A stretch of 64,000 nt of DNA from Rhododendron vialii (Eukaryota; Streptophyta; Magnoliopsida; Ericales; Ericaceae): contig NC_080561.1 in NCBI RefSeq assembly GCF_030253575.1, positions 8,466,501-8,530,500 on the forward strand, written 5' to 3'. The translations under genes were made by a program, and so were the position numbers. Position 1 is the stretch's first letter. Every line of letters starts with the position of its first letter. Below, piece by piece: positions 32,364-43,184 of the stretch. Under the pieces are notes generated by a model. The model saw only the letters and a program-made list of their open reading frames with translations, ran no database searches and had not been told where the DNA came from.

Positions 32364-34647
32364 ATGGCGGATGAACATGACACCCCTCCTAGACCCAGTA
32401 AGTTTAGGAAATTCTGTGATACTCCCGCCGCAATGGCGACGTTTAGGACGGATTACAATGTTCCTGATAACGTAGGTCTCGAACTTGCCCCTCTAGGAGC
32501 AGATAGAGATAGTGGCTCATGGGACAGAATGTGTATCCCTATCGTTGCAATTGTCGAAGGAGGAGTCCGTTTTCCCCTACATCCACTCCTACGTCAGATC
32601 CTAAATTGGTACCGCCTTACTCCTATGCAAGTATCAACAAATGTTTTTAGGCTGATAAATGGAGTAATTGCTTTAAATAGAATTCTAGGGACCCAGCTAG
32701 GGATCTGGGACATTCAGTGGTGGTACAGTATTGTACTAAACCCTGAATATAACACCTTTTATTTCAAAGTAAGAAGGGCAGAAAAGCGTCTCGTGCTCAA
32801 CCTGCCGGATTCTGCTCGGGATCATGAGATTGACTTCTTATACGTTACTGGAGCTTTCGAGCCATTAGGAGAGGATGGTCAAGTGGTGGGACTCCACTGC
32901 CCCCACATATGGGGATACCCACGTAATACTCCTCTTTCAATAAGTTTGTAATATTTTCGTTTACCGCTTTCTCATAGCCTTTACATGTGTCTAACCTTGA
33001 TATTACAATTGTGATCCGACAGCTGAAAACGCTAACTATCGTCCCAGACGCGTTCCGAGCAACATCCGAACAGAGGACATCAACAAGGTTCTAAAATATA
33101 CAGGCGAACCTGGCACTCCTACTGCTGGTCGGGGTCGCAACGCAGAAGTTCTTCTGGGATACGATCCTTCGTATAGAGGGGTTATAGACAGAAGGCTCGC
33201 TCACCCCAGCACCAGTACTGCTTCCACCTCCACTGCTTCCCAACTTAGGAGTACCAGAGCTAACATTGGAGTGACAGTAGCCGGCCAACCGGGTGAAGTC
33301 CCAATTTCCGAAGGAATTCCTTTACCACGAATAAGGGTTCGAAGATCCTCACGGAGTCAGGCCTCCTCTCTACCATTACCCGAACAGCCAGCGCCCATCT
33401 GTGTTACCAGCCAATCCTCATCCTCAGGTTATTCTCTATCTCCTCCTATCCCGAGCACTATGACACGCCAGCCCATAAATCTCAGCTCCCTCGTCACCGT
33501 CTCTTCTCGGGGACGTGGGACTGGGCGGGTGGCCTCAACTGGAGCCCCTCCCCCACGATCTCGTCGTAATAGGGGGGGATCCGCACGATCATCATCTTCT
33601 CCTCGAGAAGTGGACACCACCACAGAGGCTGCTGACCTTCATAGAGACAAACGCCCAAGGGTAGATGATCAAGATGGTACTGCTTCTCAAGCAGATACCG
33701 AAACCCATCATCCCATCTCACCAACCGCTCAAGTCCTACCTCAGACGTGGACTCCTCCTTTCACTAGGGGGGACCGTCCCGTTCACGTCGGGGATAGTGC
33801 TGGTTCATCTGAAACCGCACTTGCCCTAGCTCAAGGATTGCTGCTCCCAGTGGATATGCAAAAAGAAAATGCATCTGTACCTGATCGGCTCGTTTCTACT
33901 GGACTTGTCAGCGGCATCAAGGTATTTGGTACTTGTTGTTTTTCCTTTGTAAGGTCGATACGTGTATTTGCTATCGAACTTGTATTGCTACAATTGTTTC
34001 TGACTATTTAATTCTTTTGTCAGTTTATTCAAAAGATGGTTACTCTGGGTAAAAAATACCAAGAAGCTGATGCTGAAAGAGTCAGGCTGATGAATGACAA
34101 CACCCGAATGCTCAGAACAATCGCCAGGTTGGAAAGAGAAAGAGACAAAGCCAAGTCTGATTTCAACCAAACCAAAGAAAAACTTGAAGTTGCCGAAGAG
34201 AGTCTCAACCAAGCTCTATCAGAGATTGACAATGCCAAGAAAGCTGCATATGAAGATGGGTACCAGAAGGGATTCGACACCACAACTGCTAACTATGTTG
34301 AACAGATTCCTGCTATCCAAGATCAGATTTGGATTGCTTGCTGGGAAACTTGTTTAACAAAAGTTGGCGTTGCTGAGGACTCTCCTCTCTGGATTGACAA
34401 TGAACTACCGAGCAGCCATGCTGCAGCTTCCCAAGAGCAAGAAGTTCCTCTGGAAGATGATGTTGAACAACAAATTGAAGACTTTACTGGAATAGAAGAA
34501 GATATTCCCTCTGGATCTCAGACTGTCCAGTCTCCTGTTCGAGATTCAAATCCTGAACCCATCAACTTGGAGGAGAATGTGACTGTAGGAGATGTCACGA
34601 CTGAAGAACCTGTCAGGGCAAACTCAGATGTCCAAAACCTGGACTAA
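32364..34647 (+). CDS. Antisense spliced gene inside the gypsy element (putative gypsy-type transposon domain protein)
   Basis: Three exons on the strand opposite gag-pol: 32364-32922, 33023-33921 and 34024-34647. Borders are C/GTAATACT...CCGACAG (phase 1) and AAG/GTATTTGG...TTTTGTCAG (phase 0), giving 693 residues. Start ATG in TCCATGGCG context; an in-frame ATG 63 bases upstream is less likely. The N-terminal part (GVRFPLHPLLRQILNW..., WDIQWWYSIV, then VTGAFEPLG) resembles the Pfam family 'putative gypsy type transposon' (Transposase_28). The middle is Ser/Pro/Arg-rich and presumably disordered. Exon 3 is a long coiled coil (about 34036-34260) with an acidic tail. Antisense extra ORFs are known in Tat-lineage elements; their function is unknown. 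The frames are fully open. Confidence 0.75.
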
Positions 34648-34899
34648 ACCTTTGGTAAGTTTTGAAAAAAGACTTTCTTTAAAACAGTTGAGCTGGTCCT
34701 GCGTGACCGTAGCTTTTAAACCCTGCGTGGTACCAGTACTATCAATACTTTACTTTTAAAACAGGTATTCGGCCCTTCGTGGCATAACTTTTATGTTTTG
34801 CTCGGCGTCCATGTTTGCTGCATCTGTTCGTATGCAATTTTCAATCTAAGTAGTTCGTACTGTTTAAGCATCATTTGATTGCATAAGTATTTCGTACGT

Positions 34900-35420
34900 T
34901 TAGCAAATCTTTCACACAAGATTTGCTGTTCTGAATTCTAAGTTTCACGTACTAAAAAGCGTTCCACCTTGAATGGTTTTTAAGGCATATAAGTGTGCTC
35001 TCACTTAATCACACAAGTGTTTCATACTTGTGTTTAAGTGTCACGTACTCAACCGTTTGGAAATCACACAAGTGTTTCATACTTGTGTTTAAGTATCACG
35101 TACTTAATGTTTTTAAGTTTCTCGTACTTGAACATAAAGGTTTTCCTCAAGTTTCACATACTTAGGAACATCAGTTTCACGTACTTAAACTAAATGTGGC
35201 TTACATATAAGTCAAGCCAATATAGTTTCTCAAGTATCACGTACTTAAAATACCATATAAGTATCTCGTACTTTGAACGTCCATACAAGTATTTCGTACT
35301 TGTATTTGTTTAAAAGAAAACAAGTATTTTCATACTTGCTAAGTATCACGTACTTTAAGAAAAGACATACAAGTGTGTTCATACTTGCATTCAAATGTAT
35401 ACCCAAGTCTCACATACTCA
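34900..35420. repeat. Degenerate tandem repeats with the palindrome AAGTAtcACGTACTT
   Basis: More than a dozen scattered units of AAGTATCACGTACTT, AAGTGTTTCATACTTGTG and TTTCGTACTT between the antisense gene's stop and the gag-pol stop. The longest duplicated block is ATCACACAAGTGTTTCATACTTGTGTTTAAGT (about 35010-35095). It is the shared 3' region of two convergent genes, so it may serve as a terminator for both, but that is a guess. Confidence 0.7.
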
Positions 35421-35647
35421 AAAGGTATACCCTGCTCCCCAATACGAATAAGGAGAACCAAACTCGTAGTTCGTATTTAAATACCACAACAGTTATTCGA
35501 AAGAAGTGATTGTATTCATAATCTGTAAAACGCAAGAGGGCGTTACTCGTACCCTTTTTAAAAAACAATCAAAACTAGAACAAAGGAATTATATTCGTAA
35601 TTCCCACACAATCACGTAGTGTAAATCCAAAACAGGATTTAATACTT

Positions 35648-38600
35648 CTAAACAAAGAACTTTCGTAAATTATGAACATTCCAAGGCCTTGGAATTGGAT
35701 CACCATCCAAATCTGCCAATCGATAGGCTCCTATGCCTATAATCTCAGTTACTCTATACGGGCCTTCCCAGTTGGCCCCCAGCTTGCCTTCATTTGCCAC
35801 CTTGGTGTTGCCGACCACTTTTCGTAGCACAAGGTCCCCAACACCAAATTCTCTAGGATGAACATGTTTGTTGTAGCTTTTCATCAGCTGTTCTTGGTAA
35901 GAAGCAAGATGTACCAAGGCCTTTTCTCGCTTCTCCTCGGCAAGATCAAGCTCGATTTCAAGGGCCCTATCATTGCCTCCACTTTCAACCAAAGCTGTCC
36001 TGTTGGTCGGCAGACCCACTTCCAGAGGTATGACAGCCTCTGTTCCAAATGCCAACGAATAGGGGGTCTCTCCCGTAGACCTCCTGGGCGTTGTTCGGTG
36101 AGCCCACAAAACTAACGGTAACTCATCAGGCCATTTTCCTTTTGCTTTGTCCAACCTCTTCTTTATCCCATCTAGGATAGTTTTATTGGATGCCTCTGCT
36201 TGCCCATTACTCTGAGGGTAGGCCGGAGTGGAATAAAAATTTCTTATTCCATATTGGGCACAAAAAGCCTTGAATTTCTTTTGGAATTGGGATCCATTGT
36301 CTGTGATCAATGAATAAGGGACCCCAAAACGAGTGATGATGCTTTTCCACACGAACCTTTCTATCATAGGCTCAGTGATTTTGGCCAGTGGTTCTGCCTC
36401 AATCCACTTTGTAAAATAGTCAGTTGCAACAAGCAGGAATTTTCGATTCCCAGTTGCTTTGTGCAATGGACCCACGATATCCATCCCCCATTGAGCAAAA
36501 GGCCAGGGACTTGTCAAAGGCACCAGATCTTCGGCGGGTGTTCGAATCATTGGTGAGAATTTTTGACACTTCTCACAAATCTTTACATACACCTTTGCAT
36601 CTTCTTGCATGTGTGGCCACCAATAGCCTTGCGTAATTGCTCGGTGGGCAATAGATCTGCCTCCAGCATGGCTCCCACACGTTCCCTCGTGGATTTCACG
36701 AAGGAACTTCTGTACCATCTCAGGATGTACGCATAGCAAATAGGGACCCGTAAAGGATTTCCTATACAACTTACCCTCTGGGGACAGCCAAAACCTAGCA
36801 GATTTGACTCTTATCTTGTGGGCCTCCTTTTTATCAGAAGGGAGTATCTCGTCTCGTAAGAACTCCATTATTGGGTCCATCCAACTTGGTCCTTGGTTCA
36901 CGTCCAAGACCAAGTCTACACTCCTCCCAATGCTCGGCTCGTTGAGGTATTCTACTGCCACCCTTCTTTTAAACTCTGTTGGTACTGCTGCAGCCAACCA
37001 AGCTAAAGAATCTGCATGAGCATTCTGTCCAGAACTTATTTGCTCAATATATACCCTCTCGAAAGTATCAAGCAAGTCTTTTGCTGCCTGCACGTAGGCT
37101 ACCATCTTTTCATTCCGAGTCTCGTACTCGCCGGACAGTTGATTCACAACAAGCTGGGAATCACAATACACCCTGACCCGTTCTGCTTTAAGGGTCTTCG
37201 CACTTCTCAATCCTGCCAAGAGTGCTTCATATTCAGCCACATTATTCGATGCACTGAATCCAAGCCGAACAGAGAGTTCAATCAGAACTCCTTGAGGAGG
37301 AAAGAGGACAACTCCAATTCCAGAACCAGTACTACACGCTGATCCATCAACGAATAACTTCCATTCTTTTGGATCCTGTTCGGCTACGGGTTGATCCTTC
37401 AAGGATGATGTCTTAACTGCCTGTTCCTTTCTCGTAGGAGGCAAGGGAGCAACAGTGGGGGAAAACTCTGCCACAAAATCAGCCAACACCTGGCCTTTAA
37501 TTGCTATGCGTGGCTGATACTCGAGATCATACTGACTTAACTCCACGGACCACGTCGAGATCCTTCCCGAAAAATCTGCCTTTCGAAGCAGTAACTTTAA
37601 TGGATACTCAGTATAAACCACAACCTTATGGCTTTGGAAGCAGTGTGGCAATTTCCTGGTTGCTGTCCTAAGTGCCAGGACAAGTTTTTCTAAAGGCAGA
37701 TATCTCGTCTCTGCGTCCAACAATGTCTTGCTAACATAATAAATGGGGATTTGCTCGGTCCCCAAATCCCTCAATAAGACTGCACTTACTGCGTGCTCGG
37801 AAACAGCTAAGTACAGAATTAAAGACTCACCTAGCTGTGGAGTTGACAGCAGTGGGGGTTCGGCCAGGTATTTCTTCAGATCCTGGAAAGCTTGCTCACA
37901 TTCTGCTCCCCATTCAAATCCCTCCCTCTTTTTCAATAGCTGAAAAAAGGGTCTGCATTTATCGCTTGACCTGTTGATGAATCTGTTAAGTGCTGCTGCC
38001 ATTCCAGTCAGCCTTTGGACTTCCTTGGTAGTTTTGGGACTCTGTAGTCTTTGTAAGGCATCAATCTGATCGGGATTTGCCTCTATCCCTCTCAAAGTTA
38101 CCAAATGGCCCAGGAATTTTCCTGAACCAACTCCAAATGCACACTTCGAGGCGTTGAGTTTCAGCTTATACTTCCTCAGGATTTCGAACACTTCCCTTAG
38201 ATCAGAAATATGCCCTCCCTTTTCTCGACTCTTTACCACCATATCATCTATGTAAACTTCCAAAGTCTTCCCGATGAGCTTCTTGAACATAATGGTTGCA
38301 AGTCTTTGGTATGTAGCCCCAGCATTCCTTAGTCCAAAGGGCATAACACTGTAACAGTATAACCCTCGTGGTGTGATGAACGAAGTCTTCTCTTGATCAG
38401 GTTCAAACATAGCAATCTGATGATATCCTCGATATGCATCGAGAAAACTCATTCGCTCGTAGCCAGAGGTTGCATCAACCAATTGGTCAATCCTAGGCAA
38501 AGGAAAACTGTCCTTAGGACATGCCTTGTTCAGGTCTGTGAAGTCCACGCAGACACGCCACTTTCTGCTCTTCTTCTTTACCACAACAGTGTTGGATAAC

Positions 38601-41326
38601 CACTCTGGGTAATAGACTTCACGTATTGCCTTGGCCTCCAATAAACGATCGACCTCTTCAATCACTGCATCTACATGCTGCGCGGCAGCCCTTCGTTTTT
38701 TCTGAATGATCGGCTTGTGTTGAGGGTCAATGTTTAAATGATGACAGATCACGTCTGCATCCACCCCGGGCATTTCCTCTGGCATCCATGCAAAAACATC
38801 AATGTATTCCTTTAGAAATCTTATCGACTCAACTTTTTCGTCTGCTGGTAATGATTTCCCAATCAAAAAATATCTTTCAGGATCAATCTCGTTGATCTGA
38901 ATCTTCTCCAGGCCTTCAACCACTTTTTCAGCCGGGCTTCTCCCAACGTCCTCGATGGTTGGTTGATCTGGCACTTCCAGTGTGTGAACATGGTGGACCT
39001 TTGGGGCTGTTTTGATGATGGAAATCAAGCATTGCTGTGCCACCTTTTGGTTTCCTTTAAGGACTTCAATCCCATTTGATCCTGGGAACTTCACCATCTG
39101 GTGATAAGTCGAGGAAACTGCTCTCATTTTGTGCAACCAAGTCCTTCCTATAATCGCGTTATAGGAAGATGGGACATCGACCACCAAAAAATCTGTTCTC
39201 AGCACTACTGATCCGGCCCGAACAGGTAACGTTACCTTTCCGAGGGGCCAGACTGCTCCTGCACCGAACCCAATAAGAGGCGTTGTAGACTGTTCTAAGT
39301 CTGATTGGGCCAGGCCCAGCTTCTTGAATGCATCATAGTACAACACCTCTGTACAGCTCCCCGAGTCCACTAGAATTCTTTCGATGTCGTACTCCCCAAC
39401 TCGGAGGGTTACGACCAATGCATCATTGTGGGGTATTTGGACCTCCGCCAAATCATCGTCACTAAATGCCATGCTCTCGTTGCATGCATTAGTCTCTCTC
39501 CCTCTCTTTTTTCCCAACCGCATCACGTGCTGATCATGCTTGACCTGTCTTTGCAACAGCCTCACCTCACTCCTCGTATAAGGTGCAGCCAGCCCATGTA
39601 TCATATGGATCACGCCTTTAGGGTGTTGCTCGTAACCCAGTTCCATGGCCTTCCCATTCTCTTTAGGATCCTCCTGGATAAACTCCTTGAGATAGCCCCG
39701 AGAGACCAAATCATCAAGGTGCCTCTTGTATACCTCACAATCCTCGGTCATATGGCCCCAATCCTTGTGATAACTGCAGTGCTGATTCGTAGCACGTTTT
39801 GCATCTTTGTCTCCACCTAGACTTGGGGGCCATTTAAAATATGGCTGATTCTTTATTCGATAAAGAATCCTGTATATTGGCTCTTTCCAAACCGTAGTGA
39901 TAGAAAAGAAGGACTTGGGGTCAGGAGCTTGCTTGTCCTTGTATGCCTCCTTCTTAGCCTGCCCGTACTCTCTTCTGTCTTTGTAAGACTTGGGTTCTGG
40001 CTTATCCACCTTTTTGGCAGGTGCCTTCTGCTGTTCGGCAACCGTCCTGCCATCCTCACGGAGTATGTCATCCTCCATTCTGGCGTGTTGCTCTATCCGT
40101 TCCATCAATTTAGCCAAGGTGGCTACTGGATGTTTATTCAATGAACGGCGCAGCTCCCCCCGAACAGGCAAACCAGTTTTGAACGTAGCAATTGCATACT
40201 CTTCACTGCAACTTTCAATCTCGTTGAAAGTTTCCCAGTACTTCTTTGCATAATCCCTGATCTGCTCGTTCTCCTCCTGCTTCATGGTGGAAAGACTCTC
40301 AAAAGTCTTTGGGGCCTTTCTGCTCGTTAAGAACCGAGCAGTGAATTCCTCTGCCAACTGCCTCCATCCTCGTATGGATCGTGGGGCCAACTTATGAAAC
40401 CAGGATAAAGCCACCTTGCCAAGACTGGAGGGAAACATCTTGCACAAGATGGAATCATCCCCCTCGTGCATAAACATGGCCTGTTGGTAATGCTGTATGT
40501 GAGCTACGGGATCCGTATTTGTCTCGTAAAGTACGAATGCACCGTGCTTCACTCTGCTCGGCAACCTTGCTTCTTGTAGCCTCTTTGTAAAGGGAGAGGC
40601 TGCAATATTACTCAGGGCCTTGCGTGCTGCTTCTCGTGCAGTCACTGTCCCATCCTCTTGCTCCTTTGACTTGTGGGCCGAAGTCCTGACCCAATCAGCA
40701 TCAGGTCTTTCGTACCTGTCTCGATGATGCTTTCTCGTGTCCTCTTCCTCGGGGGTAGAACTTCGGTCTCTGCTCCTCCTTTTTCGTGAAGAAGTCCTTC
40801 TCTCTGGTGTTCGGCTTTTACTTTTTCTTCCCCTTTTCCGTGGAGAAGCTTCATGACGCCCTATGACAGGACTTCTGCTCCTTCTTCCTCGTGAAGGATC
40901 TTTTCTGTATTGTACCATAGCATACCTACTGCCTCTAGAATTTCCTCGAGACAGGCCAGAATCCTCCGGATGCTCCCTAATTCTTTCCAATTCTCTGATC
41001 TCATGCTCTCGTTTTTTAATCAGACGAGCATATTCCTCGACTTCTTGCCTCTTTCTAGCAAGAACGTCGTCACTATGGTGCACACTCCTGGAGTGCGCGA
41101 TCGATTCATCCCTTTGACGGGATTTACTCCTTCTCGTGGATCTTGAAGCCGTCTCTCCATCTCCTCTATTTTTGGAGTTATGATGCACGGTAAGGGGGTG
41201 GTCCTTACTCGTGTTCCTCCTGTGCCCACCCTGGGGCTTTCTCGGAGCCCCAGGTGGTGATTTGTCCCTTCCCTTATCTAACACATCTTTTGGTTCATGC
41301 GGCGTTGCTGGAGTTACTTCCACCAT
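35648..41326 (-). CDS. Ty3/gypsy gag-pol polyprotein (Tat lineage), intact
   Basis: Single open frame of 1892 codons. Order with approximate residues: basic Arg/Ser-rich N-terminus (1-230); gag core (250-440, with WFHKLAPRSI); aspartic protease ILVDSGSCTEVLYYDA (about 650); reverse transcriptase (900-1130) with MPFGLRNAGATYQRL and YIDDMVVKS near 1025; first RNase H; a second RNase H-like domain (about 1320-1460, KLFVDGSACSTGSGIGVV) diagnostic of Tat elements. Integrase has an H-H-C-C zinc region near 1550 and the catalytic D-D-E in DIVGP, ITDNGSQF and SNGQAEASNK (about 1614, 1675, 1708). No chromodomain at the end. No stop or frameshift seen. It makes the virus-like particle proteins and copying enzymes of the element. 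Confidence 0.97.
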   Translation of the reverse strand: MVEVTPATPHEPKDVLDKGRDKSPPGAPRKPQGGHRRNTSKDHPLTVHHNSKNRGDGETASRSTRRSKSRQRDESIAHSRSVHHSDDVLARKRQEVEEYARLIKKREHEIRELERIREHPEDSGLSRGNSRGSRYAMVQYRKDPSRGRRSRSPVIGRHEASPRKRGRKSKSRTPERRTSSRKRRSRDRSSTPEEEDTRKHHRDRYERPDADWVRTSAHKSKEQEDGTVTAREAARKALSNIAASPFTKRLQEARLPSRVKHGAFVLYETNTDPVAHIQHYQQAMFMHEGDDSILCKMFPSSLGKVALSWFHKLAPRSIRGWRQLAEEFTARFLTSRKAPKTFESLSTMKQEENEQIRDYAKKYWETFNEIESCSEEYAIATFKTGLPVRGELRRSLNKHPVATLAKLMERIEQHARMEDDILREDGRTVAEQQKAPAKKVDKPEPKSYKDRREYGQAKKEAYKDKQAPDPKSFFSITTVWKEPIYRILYRIKNQPYFKWPPSLGGDKDAKRATNQHCSYHKDWGHMTEDCEVYKRHLDDLVSRGYLKEFIQEDPKENGKAMELGYEQHPKGVIHMIHGLAAPYTRSEVRLLQRQVKHDQHVMRLGKKRGRETNACNESMAFSDDDLAEVQIPHNDALVVTLRVGEYDIERILVDSGSCTEVLYYDAFKKLGLAQSDLEQSTTPLIGFGAGAVWPLGKVTLPVRAGSVVLRTDFLVVDVPSSYNAIIGRTWLHKMRAVSSTYHQMVKFPGSNGIEVLKGNQKVAQQCLISIIKTAPKVHHVHTLEVPDQPTIEDVGRSPAEKVVEGLEKIQINEIDPERYFLIGKSLPADEKVESIRFLKEYIDVFAWMPEEMPGVDADVICHHLNIDPQHKPIIQKKRRAAAQHVDAVIEEVDRLLEAKAIREVYYPEWLSNTVVVKKKSRKWRVCVDFTDLNKACPKDSFPLPRIDQLVDATSGYERMSFLDAYRGYHQIAMFEPDQEKTSFITPRGLYCYSVMPFGLRNAGATYQRLATIMFKKLIGKTLEVYIDDMVVKSREKGGHISDLREVFEILRKYKLKLNASKCAFGVGSGKFLGHLVTLRGIEANPDQIDALQRLQSPKTTKEVQRLTGMAAALNRFINRSSDKCRPFFQLLKKREGFEWGAECEQAFQDLKKYLAEPPLLSTPQLGESLILYLAVSEHAVSAVLLRDLGTEQIPIYYVSKTLLDAETRYLPLEKLVLALRTATRKLPHCFQSHKVVVYTEYPLKLLLRKADFSGRISTWSVELSQYDLEYQPRIAIKGQVLADFVAEFSPTVAPLPPTRKEQAVKTSSLKDQPVAEQDPKEWKLFVDGSACSTGSGIGVVLFPPQGVLIELSVRLGFSASNNVAEYEALLAGLRSAKTLKAERVRVYCDSQLVVNQLSGEYETRNEKMVAYVQAAKDLLDTFERVYIEQISSGQNAHADSLAWLAAAVPTEFKRRVAVEYLNEPSIGRSVDLVLDVNQGPSWMDPIMEFLRDEILPSDKKEAHKIRVKSARFWLSPEGKLYRKSFTGPYLLCVHPEMVQKFLREIHEGTCGSHAGGRSIAHRAITQGYWWPHMQEDAKVYVKICEKCQKFSPMIRTPAEDLVPLTSPWPFAQWGMDIVGPLHKATGNRKFLLVATDYFTKWIEAEPLAKITEPMIERFVWKSIITRFGVPYSLITDNGSQFQKKFKAFCAQYGIRNFYSTPAYPQSNGQAEASNKTILDGIKKRLDKAKGKWPDELPLVLWAHRTTPRRSTGETPYSLAFGTEAVIPLEVGLPTNRTALVESGGNDRALEIELDLAEEKREKALVHLASYQEQLMKSYNKHVHPREFGVGDLVLRKVVGNTKVANEGKLGANWEGPYRVTEIIGIGAYRLADLDGDPIPRPWNVHNLRKFFV

Positions 41327-41375
41327 GGTCGTATTTCAAAAGGGAACTCTTTCGTTTCCCACAGACGGCGCCAAT

Positions 41376-42349
41376 TGTGGGGGGATGAAAACAATTGACG
41401 CTTCGGATCAACTGGATTGCAACGGCTTATTCGTGCCTCTTCACCGGAACCCTAGCTCGACGTCTGAACCCTAATCTGCAAAATAGACAGGGGGTGAGTG
41501 CACCTTTGCCTCTCGTGGCAAAGGCCCTCCGATGCCTTTGTTAGTATCACGTACTAGAAAACTCAGCCCTAATTATCAGTAGGAAAGCAATAATAATGTA
41601 ACGTATTGCGTACCTCTCACCTCTAGGTTTTCCTCATATTTATAGATTTATGGATGCTTGCTGTCCAAGCATCCTTATTGCCATAGGATTTCTTAACTCG
41701 TATAGGAAACCCAGGATATCAAGGAGTCTCGTTTCCTTTATCAGTTTATGGAAAAGAGTCCTTTTAGGATTCTTTTCCTTTAAGAGCCGAACATCCCATA
41801 CTCGTTGGGTATCTTTCTCAGATCCTATATTCTTGGGATCTTTATCCCTATATGAGACATGACTATTCTGGAATCTTCCAGAGTATTCTCTCTGCTCCTA
41901 CTCTCGATTGGAGTTCCATATTTGTTCGGCCGTCTCATAGCCGAACAGACGGCTTGGACCAGTTACCTCACATGTAACTGGTCCTTGAGCCCGTACAACC
42001 TTCCTGGACCATTGACTTCTCATGTCACTGGTCCATATTGCCGAACACTTGTTTAGCATGATGACTGTCCTGTCTATATTCAAACTATGGTCCCACGTAC
42101 CATTTATTCGGATATCGATTGCATTGCTTTCAACCCGTGATCACTCGTATCACGTGCTAGGTTCTTTACAACATCTGTTCGGCTGTATCATAACCGAACA
42201 GTCTATTTATAGCCATGACTTCTCATATCACTGGTCCATATCGCTGTTCACCGAACTGCTCGGCGATAAGTCCAGTCGTATTTACCACGTGTTCCCAAAC
42301 ATCACGTGTTTGGTAACTAAATGTATCTGCTCGGGAATACCTCCCTACA
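41376..42349 (-). repeat. 5' LTR of the gypsy element
   Basis: 974 bp, TGTAGGGAGG ... CATCCCCCCACA in element sense. The minus strand carries TATAAATATGAGG near 41647-41635, a plausible TATA box for the element's genomic transcript. The primer-binding site follows at about 41373-41358. Confidence 0.95.
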
Positions 42350-43184
42350 GATGGTTGTAAATAAATGTAGTTGGAACTTTGTTTTTTGTACCAGAGTCAG
42401 GAAATCTTGCATAGTTGAGTTGATCAGATGTTTGAGGTAAATTATGATGAACTTTTTCTAAACTGTCATTTAAAACAATGACGTGAAAAATCCATTTTTT
42501 TTCAACTCCGAAGACAATGCGGCATCCTGGTTGAAGAATTTGGTTTATCCAAAAGTTATCCCATCCGGCACAGAATCGGTTATTTATTGTATGAATAGGC
42601 CATATATTGATTCCATCTATCAGCAAGATCCAAATATCCTTGTTAGCACCTTTGAAGATTTGTCTGTATTCTGTGGGGATGTCCTATAATAGGTGGAAGG
42701 AGAATATCAATGTATATTTGATAAGGATTAATGTTTGTATTATTGAATGATGTTTGTGGAAGTTATTTTTAAAATTCTAAAAAACATACTGCAGATTCAA
42801 TAGGATCTCTAGTAGTAATTGTCTTGACAAACCAGTAGCCTTCATGATCTAAATTGGTTAAAAAGGTTAAATATTAGGCAAAGTATTTGAAATTATAAAG
42901 TTGCTTTCTTTTTATGAAGGGTAATATAAAAAAAATAGATTAATAAGATTTATACTTACTATCTTCAGCTTGTGCTAAGAAGGAGTCCATTGCAAAACAG
43001 GGCCGATGTATATTGTCTTACTGTATTCTTCAACGAAAGCAGGGCATGCTTCATAGAGCAAGTTTGTAGTTCCTGTAGTTGAATATTAGGCAACGGTTTG
43101 CAATTGACCTTGTGTTGTTTCCAGTGAAACAATTTCATGTGTTCTATCAAAGTGCGGACGGACAAAAGGTGGTTTCAAGGCCAT
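42350..43184 (-). pseudogene. B3-domain gene, 5' part (split by the gypsy element)
   Basis: Minus-strand gene pieces. A start ATG at 43184 opens MALKPPFVRPHFDRTHE, with a frame break near 43087. An exon ends at 42960 (donor GTAAGTAT). A 59-base exon 42848-42790 encodes HEGYWFVKTITTRDPIESA between good AG and GTATGT borders. An exon from 42683 is cut by the gypsy LTR at 42350. That exon encodes a B3 domain: DIPTEYRQIFKGANKDIWIL, GINIWPI, FCAGWDNFW, LQPGCRIVF, WIFHVIVLN. The three internal junctions join in frame. The 3' part resumes at 30837. The gene seems to lie inside a candidate Helitron and may be a captured copy; the disruption makes it non-functional here. Confidence 0.55.

Larger units (their letters stand above)
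30838..42349 (-). mobile_element. Ty3/gypsy LTR retrotransposon, Tat-type, minus orientation, apparently intact and young
   Basis: LTRs at 41376-42349 (5', 974 bp) and 30838-31805 (3', 968 bp) differ at one base that I can see (C/T at 31048 versus 41589). The primer-binding-site region TGGCGCCGTCTGTGGG follows the 5' LTR after two bases. A polypurine tract CTGGGGAGCAAT precedes the 3' LTR. The gag-pol frame is open, and a second RNase H-like domain after the first is the mark of the Tat lineage. A spliced antisense gene lies between pol and the 3' LTR. The last six bases of the 3' LTR (CCCACA in element sense) and a target duplication are missing at 30838. It splits the B3 gene. Confidence 0.95.

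Noticed and set aside
34900..35420. Possible CRISPR-like array
   Set aside because: Units are irregular in length and sequence with no constant repeat and unique spacers; this is plant retroelement DNA.
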